Source: Symbiobacterium thermophilum (GTDB taxonomy: Bacteria; Bacillota; Sulfobacillia; DYFQ01). From it: DNA of 33,610 nt. The stretch's first letter is position 1. Every line of letters begins with the position of its first letter. The stretch lies in NCBI GenBank assembly GCA_020725105.1, contig DYFQ01000018.1, forward strand, positions 16,671-50,280, written 5' to 3'. This document shows, in pieces, positions 27,238 through 33,610 of the stretch. A program made the position numbers and the translations under genes. A model generated the notes under the pieces. That model was not told the DNA's origin, made no database searches, and saw only the letters and a program-made list of their open reading frames with translations.

Positions 27238-27498
27238 TTGCAGACCACCGATAGCTTCCAGCATTTCGTCAACGAGCTTTCGGAGAAGGTCGGCGCCGCC
27301 CGGGAGGCGGGCTGGCAGCAGGGGCAGATCGTGCAGCAGGCCACCAGGCTCGGTGACTGGCTGGCGCGGGAAGTGAGTCCCCGGACTCCCGAGCAGAAGC
27401 TCTTGAAGGAACTGTGGCAGGCGGCCGACGAGCGCGAACAGCAGGCCATCGCCTCCAGCATCGTCAAGCTGGTTCAGCGTCAGGGCAAGGTACACTAG
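27238..27498 (+). CDS. DUF3243 family protein (YmfJ-like)
   Basis: 86-residue DUF3243 protein of unknown function, the only plus-strand gene in the window. The family pattern is clear: FVNELSEKVGAAREAGWQ, then VQQATRLGDWLAREVSP, then EQKLLKELWQAADEREQQAIASSIVKLVQ. It is predicted to be small, helical and cytoplasmic. The TTG start has a strong GGGGGAGGA ribosome-binding site seven bases upstream. A sigma-G-type promoter precedes it, which suggests forespore expression; I recall ymfJ being listed in the B. subtilis sigma-G regulon, but that needs confirming. It converges with comF, and the two TAG stops share a single CTAG at 27495-27498. Confidence 0.88.
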   Translation: MQTTDSFQHFVNELSEKVGAAREAGWQQGQIVQQATRLGDWLAREVSPRTPEQKLLKELWQAADEREQQAIASSIVKLVQRQGKVH

Positions 27499-28259
27499 GC
27501 CGAATATTCCTCGACCCCGGCCACGACCAGCCCGTAGACCTGGCCGGCGCCCGCCGCCAGCAGGGCCCGGGCGCCCGCGTCAAGGGTTGCCCCCGTGGTC
27601 ATGACGTCGTCCACCAGCACCACGCGCGCCCCGTCAACGGAGCCGGGAGCGGCGGCGAAGGCGTCACGCACGTTGGTGGCGCGTTCCTCGGCCACCAGGT
27701 CCACCTGGGACCTGGTGGCCCTGACACGTCTGAGGGCCCCGGCGGCAACCGGCAGGCCGAGCCAGCGGCCGGCCGACCGGGCCAGCAGGAGGCTCTGGTT
27801 GAAGCCGCGCTGGCGCAGCCTGGCGGGGTGAAGCGGGACCGGCACGAGGCAGTCGACGGGCCCGAAGGCGCCGCGTGCCACGACCCCGGCCAGGAACGGG
27901 CCCAGAAAGTCGGCAAGCCAGGTCGCCCGGCCAAACTTCAGGCGCAGGACCGCCTCCTGCACCGGCCCGGAATAGGGCGCCGCCGCCCGCGCCAGGGCAA
28001 AGGCCGGCGGCCGCTCGCGGCAGCCGGCACAGTACCACGCCTCGCCGGGTTTGCCGCACCGGGGACAGACCGCCGCGCCCGGCCCGCAGCGGGCCAGCAG
28101 GGCGGCCAGGGTCTGCCCGCAACCGCCGCAGAGGGCGTCGGGGCCGGAAGCCGGGCGGTCACAGACGGGGCAGCGCAACAGCCGTGGAAACACCAGTTCC
28201 AGGGCGCCGGCGGCCAGTTCCCGGGCGTACGCCGCCCAGTCCGTCGGTTCTGCGGCCAA
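27495..28259 (-). CDS. comF: ComF family phosphoribosyltransferase-like competence protein
   Basis: 254-residue ComF/GntX-type protein. N-terminal zinc-finger cysteines are visible in RCPVCDRP, LCGGCG, VCPRCGKP and YCAGC. The PRTase-like domain follows, with LKFGRATWLADFLG, VPVPLHPARLRQRGFNQSLLLA and the PRPP-binding loop VVLVDDVMTTGATLD near 214-228. In competent bacteria ComF acts in the cytoplasm during DNA uptake and helps load single-stranded DNA. TTG start with GGGAGGGAC about seven bases upstream. Its first 101 bases overlap the 3' end of the upstream glycosyltransferase-like gene in another frame, and its stop shares CTAG with the convergent DUF3243 gene. A likely transcript end is the terminator at 27063-27090. 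Confidence 0.94.
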   Translation of the reverse strand: MAAEPTDWAAYARELAAGALELVFPRLLRCPVCDRPASGPDALCGGCGQTLAALLARCGPGAAVCPRCGKPGEAWYCAGCRERPPAFALARAAAPYSGPVQEAVLRLKFGRATWLADFLGPFLAGVVARGAFGPVDCLVPVPLHPARLRQRGFNQSLLLARSAGRWLGLPVAAGALRRVRATRSQVDLVAEERATNVRDAFAAAPGSVDGARVVLVDDVMTTGATLDAGARALLAAGAGQVYGLVVAGVEEYSA

Positions 28260-28746
28260 CTGGCGTCCCTCCCTGGCCGGACCGCCCGCCGGGCCCGCGC
28301 AAAAGCCACGTCAGGCTCCGCCGGATCGCGTCAGCCTCGACTTGGCCGGTCGCGTCGTAAACCACCACGACGGGAGAGCGGCAGAGAAACAACCCCGCTT
28401 CGGCACCCGACCCCGCGGCGGGAACCTCGACCACGCGAACCCCGGGCTGCCGCCTGGCGAGCCGGTGGAGAATGGCCGCCGTCTCGTCGGTCGAACCGTG
28501 ATCCACCAGCACCACGTCGCGCACGGCGCCGCCGGCCCCCGGTTCCAGGTCCAGCGCGTGGCGGACCAGCCCCTCGACAACCGGAGCCTGGTTGCGGAAC
28601 AGAAGCAGGAGACTGCAGCTGGCTTCGGGAGCCGGGGCCAGCCGGTGGCGCAGCCAGCCCCAGCCGGACCGGGCCAGGGTCAGCAGGCCCACGCCGGCAA
28701 GAAACCAGAGGGTCCAGGCCAGCCAGGCCTGGGCCGGCTCGAGCAT
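28159..28746 (-). CDS. Short membrane-anchored glycosyltransferase family 2-like protein
   Basis: 195 residues. An N-terminal transmembrane helix (LAWTLWFLAGVGLLTLA, about 8-24) precedes a small GT2-like Rossmann core: SLLLLFRNQAPVVEGLVRHAL, VRDVVLVDHGSTDETAAILHRLA (the DxGSxDxT motif, about 87-108), VRVVEV and VVVVYDATGQVEAD. It lacks the later acceptor-binding half of normal GT2 enzymes, so catalysis is uncertain. The last 40 or so residues are Gly/Arg-rich and overlap comF by 101 bp, which suggests readthrough into comF after loss of an earlier stop, or a late frameshift. ATG start with GGGAGGAC upstream. Function unknown; it lies between metK and comF. Confidence 0.65.
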   Translation of the reverse strand: MLEPAQAWLAWTLWFLAGVGLLTLARSGWGWLRHRLAPAPEASCSLLLLFRNQAPVVEGLVRHALDLEPGAGGAVRDVVLVDHGSTDETAAILHRLARRQPGVRVVEVPAAGSGAEAGLFLCRSPVVVVYDATGQVEADAIRRSLTWLLRGPGGRSGQGGTPVGRRTDGLGGVRPGTGRRRPGTGVSTAVALPRL

Positions 28747-28843
28747 GCGAGTCCTCCCACCGGCCCGCGATTCCAAGCCTGGTGGGCGCGGTGGGGCCGG
28801 CCCTCCATCCTATGCCGGGCCGCCACGCCAGGGAAACTCCCGG

Positions 28844-30103
28844 CTACTCGCCGTTGCCGCCGGCCGGGGACGCCCGCGAGACCGCCACCTGCTCCGCCGA
28901 GGTCAGCCCCGCCTCCCGCCGGAGTTCCCCGACCCGGTCCGTCCGCTCCCAGGGAAGGTCCAGGTCGGACCGGCCGAAGTGACCGTAAACCGCCGTCTGC
29001 CGGTAGATGGGACGCCGGAGGTCGAGGTCACGGATGATGGACGCCGGCCTCAGGTCAAAGCAGCGCCGGACGAGTTGGGTCAGCTCGGCGTCGGGAGCGA
29101 CGCCGGTGCCGAAGGTGTCCACCAGCAACGACACGGGCCGGGCCATCCCGATGGCGTAGGCCACCTGAACCTCGCAAACGCGGGCCAGCCCGGCGGCGAC
29201 CAGGTTCTTCGCCACGTAGCGCAGGGCATAGGCCCCCGAGCGGTCCACCTTGGTCGGGTCCTTCCCGGAGAACGACCCGCCCCCGTGCCTGGCGTAGCTG
29301 CCGTAGGTGTCCACGATGATCTTGCGACCGGTGAGGCCGGTATCGGCCTGGGGCCCGCCCAGCACAAAGCGGCCGGTGGGATTCACCAGATAGCACAAGT
29401 TCCCGCCTAGCAGCTCCGGCGGGATGACCTGCCGGACCACGCGCTTGTACAGGTCGTCCTGGAGGGTCTCCAGGCTGACGTCGGGCTCGTGCTGGGCGGA
29501 GATCAGAACGGTGTCCACCCGGACCGGCCGCCCACCGGCGTATTCCACGGTCACCTGGGTCTTGCCGTCGGGACGCAGGTAGGGCAGGATTTTCCGGTGC
29601 CGGACCTCGGCCAGCCTGCGGGCCAGGCGGTGCGCCAGGACGATGGGCATGGGCATGAACTCCGGGGTCTCGTCACAGGCAAAGCCGAACACCATGCCCT
29701 GGTCCCCCGCCCCGATGGTGTCGGCGTCGCCGGCCCCGGCTTCCCGGGCTTCGAGGGCGGTGTCCACGCCCCTCGCGATATCGGGGGACTGTTCGTCGAT
29801 GGAGGTGAGCAGCGCGCACCGCTCGGCGTCAAAGCCGAGTTCGGCCCTGGTATAGCCGACGTCGGTGATGGTCCGGCGAACCAGGCGCCGCAGGTCGATG
29901 ACGGCCGACGTGGTCACTTCCCCGGCCACCAGGGCCAGCCCCCTGGTCAGCAAAACCTCCACCGCCACCCGGGCCGCCGGGTCCTGTTCCAGGTAGGCGT
30001 CGAGGATGGCGTCGGAGATCTGATCGGCCAGCTTGTCCGGGTGCCCCTCGGTGACCGACTCCGAGGTGAACACGAACCGTCCCCCGGCACGCAGGTGCGT
30101 CAT
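28844..30103 (-). CDS. metK: S-adenosylmethionine synthetase
   Basis: 419-residue MetK, which makes SAM from methionine and ATP. Signature motifs are intact: [15 protein letters not shown] near residue 18, [10 protein letters not shown] near 140, and [19 protein letters not shown] near 275. The three-domain layout and length are standard, with a slightly extended Ala/Gly-rich C-terminus. ATG start with AAAGGGG seven bases upstream. Expression is controlled by a SAM-I riboswitch in the 5' leader, giving direct feedback by the product. Confidence 0.98.
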   Translation of the reverse strand: MTHLRAGGRFVFTSESVTEGHPDKLADQISDAILDAYLEQDPAARVAVEVLLTRGLALVAGEVTTSAVIDLRRLVRRTITDVGYTRAELGFDAERCALLTSIDEQSPDIARGVDTALEAREAGAGDADTIGAGDQGMVFGFACDETPEFMPMPIVLAHRLARRLAEVRHRKILPYLRPDGKTQVTVEYAGGRPVRVDTVLISAQHEPDVSLETLQDDLYKRVVRQVIPPELLGGNLCYLVNPTGRFVLGGPQADTGLTGRKIIVDTYGSYARHGGGSFSGKDPTKVDRSGAYALRYVAKNLVAAGLARVCEVQVAYAIGMARPVSLLVDTFGTGVAPDAELTQLVRRCFDLRPASIIRDLDLRRPIYRQTAVYGHFGRSDLDLPWERTDRVGELRREAGLTSAEQVAVSRASPAGGNGE

Positions 30104-30142
30104 TGCTCAGCCCCTTTCCAGGCGGGCCGCCGCGACCGAAAC

Positions 30143-30174
30143 AAAAAACCTCTCCAACCGGAGCCGAAGAGGTT
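30143..30174 (-). terminator. SAM-I riboswitch expression-platform terminator
   Basis: Minus strand: AACCTCT (30174-30168) pairs with AGAGGTT (30153-30147) and runs into a T-tract (complement of 30143-30148). It lies directly downstream of the SAM aptamer and 40 bases before the metK start. Confidence 0.88.
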
Positions 30175-30185
30175 CGGGGCCGCCT

Positions 30186-30330
30186 CTCATCTCCCAGAAG
30201 GTTGGATCCGTGGCGGGCGCCGCGCTGGCAACGCCCGCATTACCACTTCTGCCGGAATTGGCACCGTCACCGCCGGGCGGCCGGTTGCCGGGGAGTCATC
30301 AGGCCGGTCCCTCGTCCCGCTCTTGATAAG
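30186..30330 (-). promoter_or_regulatory. SAM-I (S-box) riboswitch aptamer
   Basis: The minus-strand leader of metK has the S-box core. CTTATC (30330-30325) and GATGAG (30191-30186) form P1, AGAG follows, then GAGGGACCGGCC-UGAUGA, CCCGGCAACC and GGUGCCAAUUCC. These are the conserved kink-turn and SAM-pocket segments. High SAM should favour the terminator immediately downstream. Confidence 0.95.
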
Positions 30331-30358
30331 GGCAGGTGGTCATATTCACTTTGAAAGC

Positions 30359-30387
30359 ATCGTAGCACGCGGGGAAAACCCTGTCAA
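30359..30387 (-). promoter_or_regulatory. Sigma-A promoter of metK
   Basis: Minus strand: -35 TTGACA (30387-30382, perfect), 17-base spacer, -10 TACGAT (30364-30359, two mismatches). It lies about 30 bases upstream of the riboswitch. Confidence 0.85.
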
Positions 30388-30396
30388 CGCAGGGGC

Positions 30397-30864
30397 TCAG
30401 CGGCCCGGCGGCCCGGACGGCCCACCCACGGCCTCGGCGTCTGCCAGGGCAAACAGGACCTCTCCCTCGGCCGCCAACCGGTCAGCGACCGTGGCCCGGC
30501 CGCGGGCCTTGCCGAGCCGGCCGCGGAGGGTCACGAGCTCGACCTCGAGCCGGAGCAGGTCGCCGGGCAGCACGGGGCGGCGAAACCGGACCCGGTCGAT
30601 CCCGGCGAAAAGGCCCAGCTTACCCCGATGCTCCTCGGCGGCCAGCAAGGCCACCGCCCCCACCTGCGCCATGGCCTCCAGGATCAGCACCCCGGGGAAG
30701 ATGGGCCGGCCGGGGAAGTGGCCTCGAAACACCGGGTCGTCGGGACTGACGTGCTTCTGGCCCACGGCCCGGCGGCCGGGCTCCAGTTCCAGGATCCGAT
30801 CCACCAGCAGAAAGGGGGGGCGGTGGGGAATGATCGCCTGAATGGCCGCGGAGTCCAGTTCCAC
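30397..30864 (-). CDS. fabZ: 3-hydroxyacyl-[acyl-carrier-protein] dehydratase FabZ
   Basis: 155-residue hotdog-fold dehydratase of fatty-acid synthesis. The catalytic histidine is in [14 protein letters not shown] and the glutamate in [23 protein letters not shown] and [16 protein letters not shown] are also typical. The GTG at 30864 gives the family's usual N-terminus (M-E-L-D...IIPHR); GTG 30873 three codons upstream is possible. The frame stays open through most of mreB, but that part is shadow. It lies 32 bp downstream of the mreB-family gene and just before the metK promoter. Confidence 0.95.
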   Translation of the reverse strand: MELDSAAIQAIIPHRPPFLLVDRILELEPGRRAVGQKHVSPDDPVFRGHFPGRPIFPGVLILEAMAQVGAVALLAAEEHRGKLGLFAGIDRVRFRRPVLPGDLLRLEVELVTLRGRLGKARGRATVADRLAAEGEVLFALADAEAVGGPSGPPGR

Positions 30865-30896
30865 CCGTTCCACCCGCCCTGGTATAGCCTTCCCCG

Positions 30897-31919
30897 TCAA
30901 ATGACCCGGCTCTGCTCGAACACGTGGTCGTGATAGGTCTCGTAGAACTCCAGGGCCCGACCGGTGCCCATGGCCACGCAGGACATGGGATCCTCGGCCA
31001 GAAACACCGGGACTCCCGTCTCGTCGCTGACCATCCGGTCCAGGCCGTGCAGGAGCGCACCGCCCCCGGTCAGCACCATTCCCTTTTCGGAGATGTCGGC
31101 CGCCAGTTCCGGAGGCGTCCGCTCCAGGACCGACCGGATGGCCCGCACGATGGCCTCCAGGGGCTCCCTCAGCGCCTCGAAGGCCTGGGCCGAGGTGATG
31201 GTCACCGTCTTTGGCAGCCCGGTGATGAGGTCGCGGCCCCTGATCTCCGCCTGGGCGCTGCGGGCCCGCGGGTAGGCCGTGCCCGCCTGGATCTTGACGT
31301 CTTCCGCCATCCGCTCGCCGATCATGAGCCCGAACTCCCGCCTCACGTAGCGGGCGATGGCGTCGTCCATCTTGTCCCCGGCGACCTTGATGGAATCGGA
31401 GAGCACCACCCCGCCCAGAGAAAGAATGGCCACGTCGGTGGTGCCGCCACCGACGTCCACCACCATGTTCCCCGACGGCTTGGTGATGTCCAGGCCGGCT
31501 CCGATGCTGGCCGCCAGGGGCTGCTCGATCAGGTAGGTCTTGCGGGCGCCGGCCCGGGTGGCCGCTTCGATGACCGCCCGCTTCTCCACGGTGCTGGCCG
31601 CCGACGGGATGCCGATCATGATCCGGGGCCGGAACAGCATCCGCCGGCCGCAGACCTTGCGGATGAAGTAGCGCAGCATGGTCTCGGTGACCTCGAAGTC
31701 GGCGATGACCCCGTCTCTGAGGGGCCGGACGGCCACGATGTGGCCCGGGGTCCGGCCCACCATCCGCCGGGCCTCGTCCCCGATGGCCAGCACCTTGCCG
31801 GTGGCGGTGTCGACGGTCACCACCGAGGGTTCCCGGAGCACAATCCCTTTCCCCCGCAGGAACACCAGCACGTTGGCGGTGCCCAGGTCGATCCCCATGT
31901 CGGTGCCGAGACTCGCCAC
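30897..31919 (-). CDS. mreB: MreB/Mbl-family rod-shape actin
   Basis: 340-residue bacterial actin that organises lateral cell-wall synthesis. Nucleotide-binding motifs are visible: [12 protein letters not shown] near the N-terminus (phosphate 1), [12 protein letters not shown] near 155 (phosphate 2) and [13 protein letters not shown] near 285 (adenosine). An amphipathic membrane-binding N-terminus (MASLG) is plausible but short. In Bacillota the copy downstream of spoIIID is usually mbl or an extra mreB, so the exact paralogue is uncertain. GTG 31919 is chosen because GGGTGGGG lies six bases upstream and it matches the family's usual N-terminus; the frame is open upstream to 31949. Confidence 0.95.
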   Translation of the reverse strand: MASLGTDMGIDLGTANVLVFLRGKGIVLREPSVVTVDTATGKVLAIGDEARRMVGRTPGHIVAVRPLRDGVIADFEVTETMLRYFIRKVCGRRMLFRPRIMIGIPSAASTVEKRAVIEAATRAGARKTYLIEQPLAASIGAGLDITKPSGNMVVDVGGGTTDVAILSLGGVVLSDSIKVAGDKMDDAIARYVRREFGLMIGERMAEDVKIQAGTAYPRARSAQAEIRGRDLITGLPKTVTITSAQAFEALREPLEAIVRAIRSVLERTPPELAADISEKGMVLTGGGALLHGLDRMVSDETGVPVFLAEDPMSCVAMGTGRALEFYETYHDHVFEQSRVI

Positions 31920-31949
31920 GACCGACCCCACCCTCCCGCGTCGGGACAA

Positions 31950-31985
31950 GCCCGGCGCACAAAAAAAGAAGCGTCAGCGCCGGGC
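31950..31985 (-). repeat. 9-bp perfect inverted repeat with T7-containing loop before mreB
   Basis: GCCCGGCGC (31950-31958) and GCGCCGGGC (31977-31985) flank an 18-base loop that on the minus strand contains seven T residues. The T-run is inside the loop, so this is not a normal terminator. It sits 31-66 bases before the mreB start and could form a leader hairpin. Confidence 0.5.
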
Positions 31986-32033
31986 CCGAACCTGCTCGGT
32001 GGCGTCCGCCTGCTTACCGGCCGCGGTCTACCA

Positions 32034-32066
32034 CGCCGGCCAGCATTCGCCAGCAGGCCGGCGAAT
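32034..32066 (-). repeat. Overlapping, mutually exclusive hairpins between spoIIID and mreB
   Basis: CGCCGGCC (32034-32041) pairs perfectly with GGCCGGCG (32056-32063). Alternatively ATTCGCC (32045-32051) pairs perfectly with GGCGAAT (32060-32066). The two share bases, so only one can form at a time, as in an attenuator. No known riboswitch core was recognised. Confidence 0.45.
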
Positions 32067-32121
32067 CCCTCCGCCGTGGTGGAACGGCCTGCCAGGCGTC
32101 CGGTACCGAGCCCGCGCGGTT

Positions 32122-32379
32122 TCAGAGGAGGACCTTTTCCCGGTACTTGCGGCGGGTGGCCTCCCCGCCCCGGATGTGGCGCTCGGCCTTGTTCTGGTTC
32201 AGGATGTCCTGGACCTGGGAGGCCAGTTGCGGGTTGACCCGGGCCAGGCGCTCGGTGACGTCCTTGTGGACGGTAGACTTGGAAACCCCGAAGACCCTGG
32301 CCGCCTCGCGGACCGTGGCCCTGGACTGGATGATGTGAGAGGAAACGTCAAGCACCCGCTTCCAGATGTGATCCTTCAC
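32122..32379 (-). CDS. spoIIID: Sporulation transcriptional regulator SpoIIID
   Basis: 85-residue mother-cell DNA-binding protein. The whole family sequence is recognisable: IWKRVLDVSSHIIQSRATVREAA, then the helix-turn-helix VFGVSKSTVHKDVTERL (about 30-46), then a basic C-terminus with HIRGGEATRRKYREK. In B. subtilis it is made under sigma-E and represses or activates many sigma-E genes, including the switch to sigma-K. GTG start with AGGAGG eight bases upstream. A weak sigma-E-type promoter lies upstream. Its position before an mreB-family gene and next to the spoIIQ-like gene is typical of Bacillota. Confidence 0.98.
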   Translation of the reverse strand: MKDHIWKRVLDVSSHIIQSRATVREAARVFGVSKSTVHKDVTERLARVNPQLASQVQDILNQNKAERHIRGGEATRRKYREKVLL

Positions 32380-32447
32380 CCCTGGGCCTCCTCTCGCGGG
32401 GTTCGCCGAGGACGTTCGCCCGACGCGGGGAACCGGCCAGGCTGCTA

Positions 32448-32477
32448 ATCTATATGGCCCGGCCCAGGGAAAAATGC
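32448..32477 (-). promoter_or_regulatory. Candidate sigma-E promoter for spoIIID
   Basis: Minus strand: -35 GCATTTT (32477-32471), 14-base spacer, -10 CATATAGAT (32456-32448). This resembles the sigma-E pattern (KMATATT, N14, CATACAMT) with a few mismatches. It lies about 70 bp upstream of the spoIIID start. Confidence 0.4.
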
Positions 32478-32514
32478 TGGTGCGGGAAGTCGCTGATCTG
32501 AAGAACAGCCCTGT

Positions 32515-33336
32515 TCAGCGCGCTACGAGGTAGGCGAAGGGATCGCGCGGCTGGCCGTCCGTCCACAGTTCGAAATGAAGGTGGGGCCCCTCGGCCACCT
32601 CGGCGAGCCCCGGGTCACCCACGTAGCCCAACACCTCGCCGACGTCCAGCGCCTGGCCGGGCCGGACGGTGGCCGCCTGCAGGTGGGAATACACGGTCCG
32701 CACCCGGCGGCCGTGGTCCAGGATCACCGTGGTCCCGTGCAGGGGCGAACTCAGCACCTGATCCACCCTGCCCGGTAGCGGGGCGGTGACCGGGGTGTCC
32801 GGCGCCGTACGGACGTCGATGCCCTGGTGGTAGCGCCAGTCGGCGTGGGTCCGGGAATACGCCCAGCCGAAGGGAACGATCACCTCGCCCACGACCGGCC
32901 AGGGCAGGGTCCCGGCGGCCGGAGGCAACTCCAGACCCGCCTCTCGCCGGTCCTTGGCCACCTCCGGCGCGGCGGCCGCGCCGGCGCCGGCCTGTTCCCC
33001 GGTCGCCGGGGCGCCGGTCACGCCACCGGCCTCGCCGGTGGCCGCCGTCCCGGGCTCCGGCTGGGACTGTGTTTCGGCCAAAGGCGGCGTCTCCGGCGGT
33101 GCCTGGACCCCCTGCCGCGCCGCGGCCCCCCACCTCAGTCCCAGGCCGATCCCAGCCAGCACGGCCGCGACGGCCAGCAGGGCGCCGGCGCGCCGCGACC
33201 AGAGCCGCGGCAGGCGCGGCAGCCTGCCGGCTACGGAGCGTGGCCGGCGGATCGGGGATCGGGCGGACTCGCGCGTCCGGTTGATGATGCGTTGCACCGA
33301 GTCGGGCCAGGGCCCCTGGTCCACCAAAGGAGTCAC
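32515..33336 (-). CDS. spoIIQ: SpoIIQ-like M23 peptidase (forespore engulfment)
   Basis: 273-residue membrane-anchored M23/LytM protein. A basic cytoplasmic N-terminus is followed by one transmembrane helix (AGALLAVAAVLAGIGLGL, about 50-67), a Pro/Ala/Gly-rich linker (70-130) and the LytM domain (about 140-273). All metal and catalytic positions appear kept: YHQGID, TVYSHL and HLHFEL. So unlike B. subtilis SpoIIQ, which lost a zinc ligand, it should be an active endopeptidase, as in clostridia. The location between spoIID and spoIIID is the classical spoIIQ locus. A sigma-F-like promoter lies so close that the GTG at 33336 would be nearly leaderless; an internal GTG (codon 14) is an alternative start. 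Confidence 0.88.
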   Translation of the reverse strand: MTPLVDQGPWPDSVQRIINRTRESARSPIRRPRSVAGRLPRLPRLWSRRAGALLAVAAVLAGIGLGLRWGAAARQGVQAPPETPPLAETQSQPEPGTAATGEAGGVTGAPATGEQAGAGAAAAPEVAKDRREAGLELPPAAGTLPWPVVGEVIVPFGWAYSRTHADWRYHQGIDVRTAPDTPVTAPLPGRVDQVLSSPLHGTTVILDHGRRVRTVYSHLQAATVRPGQALDVGEVLGYVGDPGLAEVAEGPHLHFELWTDGQPRDPFAYLVAR

Positions 33337-33344
33337 CCCTGGCC

Positions 33345-33374
33345 CAGCATTTCCAGAAATCTCCTGGGTTATGC
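33345..33374 (-). promoter_or_regulatory. Candidate sigma-F promoter for the spoIIQ-like gene
   Basis: Minus strand: -35 GCATA (33374-33370), 15-base spacer, -10 GGAAATGCTG (33354-33345). This fits sigma-F (GYATA-N15-GGnRAnAnTW) except at two -10 positions. The predicted start site is only a few bases from the annotated GTG. Confidence 0.4.
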
Positions 33375-33403
33375 AGGTTTGCCCCAGGCGGCAGCATCCG
33401 GCC

Positions 33404-33610
33404 TCAGTCGTCGAACAGGGGTTCCAGGGTTACGTCCCGGTAATAGTGGGCCAGGATGGCTTCGTAGGTCTTCCCGGCCCGGGCCATCGCGTTGGCGCCA
33501 TACTGGGAAAGACCTACCCCGTGGCCGTAACCGCGGGTGGTGAAGGTGACGCGGTCGCCCGACACCCGCCAGGTGAACCAGGCCGAGTTCAGGCCCAGCG
33601 CGCTACGAAA
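33404..33610 (-). CDS. spoIID: Stage II sporulation protein D, C-terminal fragment (5' end outside window)
   Basis: The last 68 residues of SpoIID, the membrane-bound lytic transglycosylase that with SpoIIM/SpoIIP drives engulfment. The C-terminal hallmark GYGHGVGLSQYGANAMARAGKTYEAILAHYY is clear, preceded by FRSALGLNSAWF. The gene is on the same strand, 67 bp upstream of the spoIIQ-like gene. Confidence 0.95.
   Translation of the reverse strand, partial: FRSALGLNSAWFTWRVSGDRVTFTTRGYGHGVGLSQYGANAMARAGKTYEAILAHYYRDVTLEPLFDD

Noticed and set aside
30874-31962. Long N-terminal extension of the fabZ frame through the mreB-family gene
   Set aside because: The extension is Gly/Arg/His-rich shadow of mreB; the FabZ domain begins at about 30864.
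32491-32520. Nested inverted repeat after the spoIIQ-like gene stop as a terminator
   Set aside because: Stems are short (6 bp) and no T-tract follows, so it does not meet terminator criteria.

Overview
The window looks like chromosome from a G+C-rich, endospore-forming Bacillota (a clostridial or related deep-branching lineage). This rests on spoIID, a spoIIQ-like gene and spoIIID in a row, a SAM-I riboswitch before metK, long-form hpf, comF, a DUF3243 gene, frequent GTG/TTG starts, and candidate promoters for sporulation sigma factors. I see no rRNA, tRNA, CRISPR array, insertion sequence or phage gene. All genes except one small DUF3243 gene lie on the minus strand, so they are best read from high to low coordinates.

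Right part (33610 to 26336): the 3' end of spoIID, a SpoIIQ-like M23 peptidase, spoIIID, an mreB-family gene and fabZ. Next comes metK behind a sigma-A promoter and SAM-I riboswitch, then a membrane-anchored glycosyltransferase-like gene overlapping comF. The plus-strand DUF3243 gene converges on comF, and the two genes' TAG stops share one CTAG. Long-form hpf follows.

Middle part (26309 to 14996): an unknown protein with a nucleotidyltransferase-like N-terminal half, then a probable operon of an unknown 231-aa protein, a tiny membrane peptide, a membrane HD-GYP protein and a DUF5317 membrane protein. After these come secA, prfB (RF2, with the classical +1 programmed frameshift), a DUF2993 lipid-binding-type protein, a csaB-like pyruvyltransferase homologue that lacks the family's hallmark residues, and a wecG/tagA glycosyltransferase.

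Left part (14996 to 1): a two-subunit transketolase; a cell-division block of ftsE, ftsX, a coiled-coil M23 peptidase, a C-terminal processing protease (ctpA/ctpB) and a MinJ-like membrane PDZ protein; uvrB; a threonine dehydratase; a small orphan protein; a remnant of an ArsR/DUF2087 regulator; tldD-tldE; and the 5' part of an SDR oxidoreductase.

Most of the genes are conserved housekeeping, envelope and division functions. The most notable signals are non-coding. A consensus-perfect sigma-H promoter precedes ftsEX. A consensus sigma-G promoter precedes the DUF3243 gene. Weaker sigma-F and sigma-E candidates precede the spoIIQ-like gene and spoIIID, and a Spo0A-box/sigma-H-like region precedes the 231-aa/HD-GYP operon. 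Together they suggest that division and signalling genes here are wired into the sporulation programme. All motif calls were made by eye against remembered consensus sequences.
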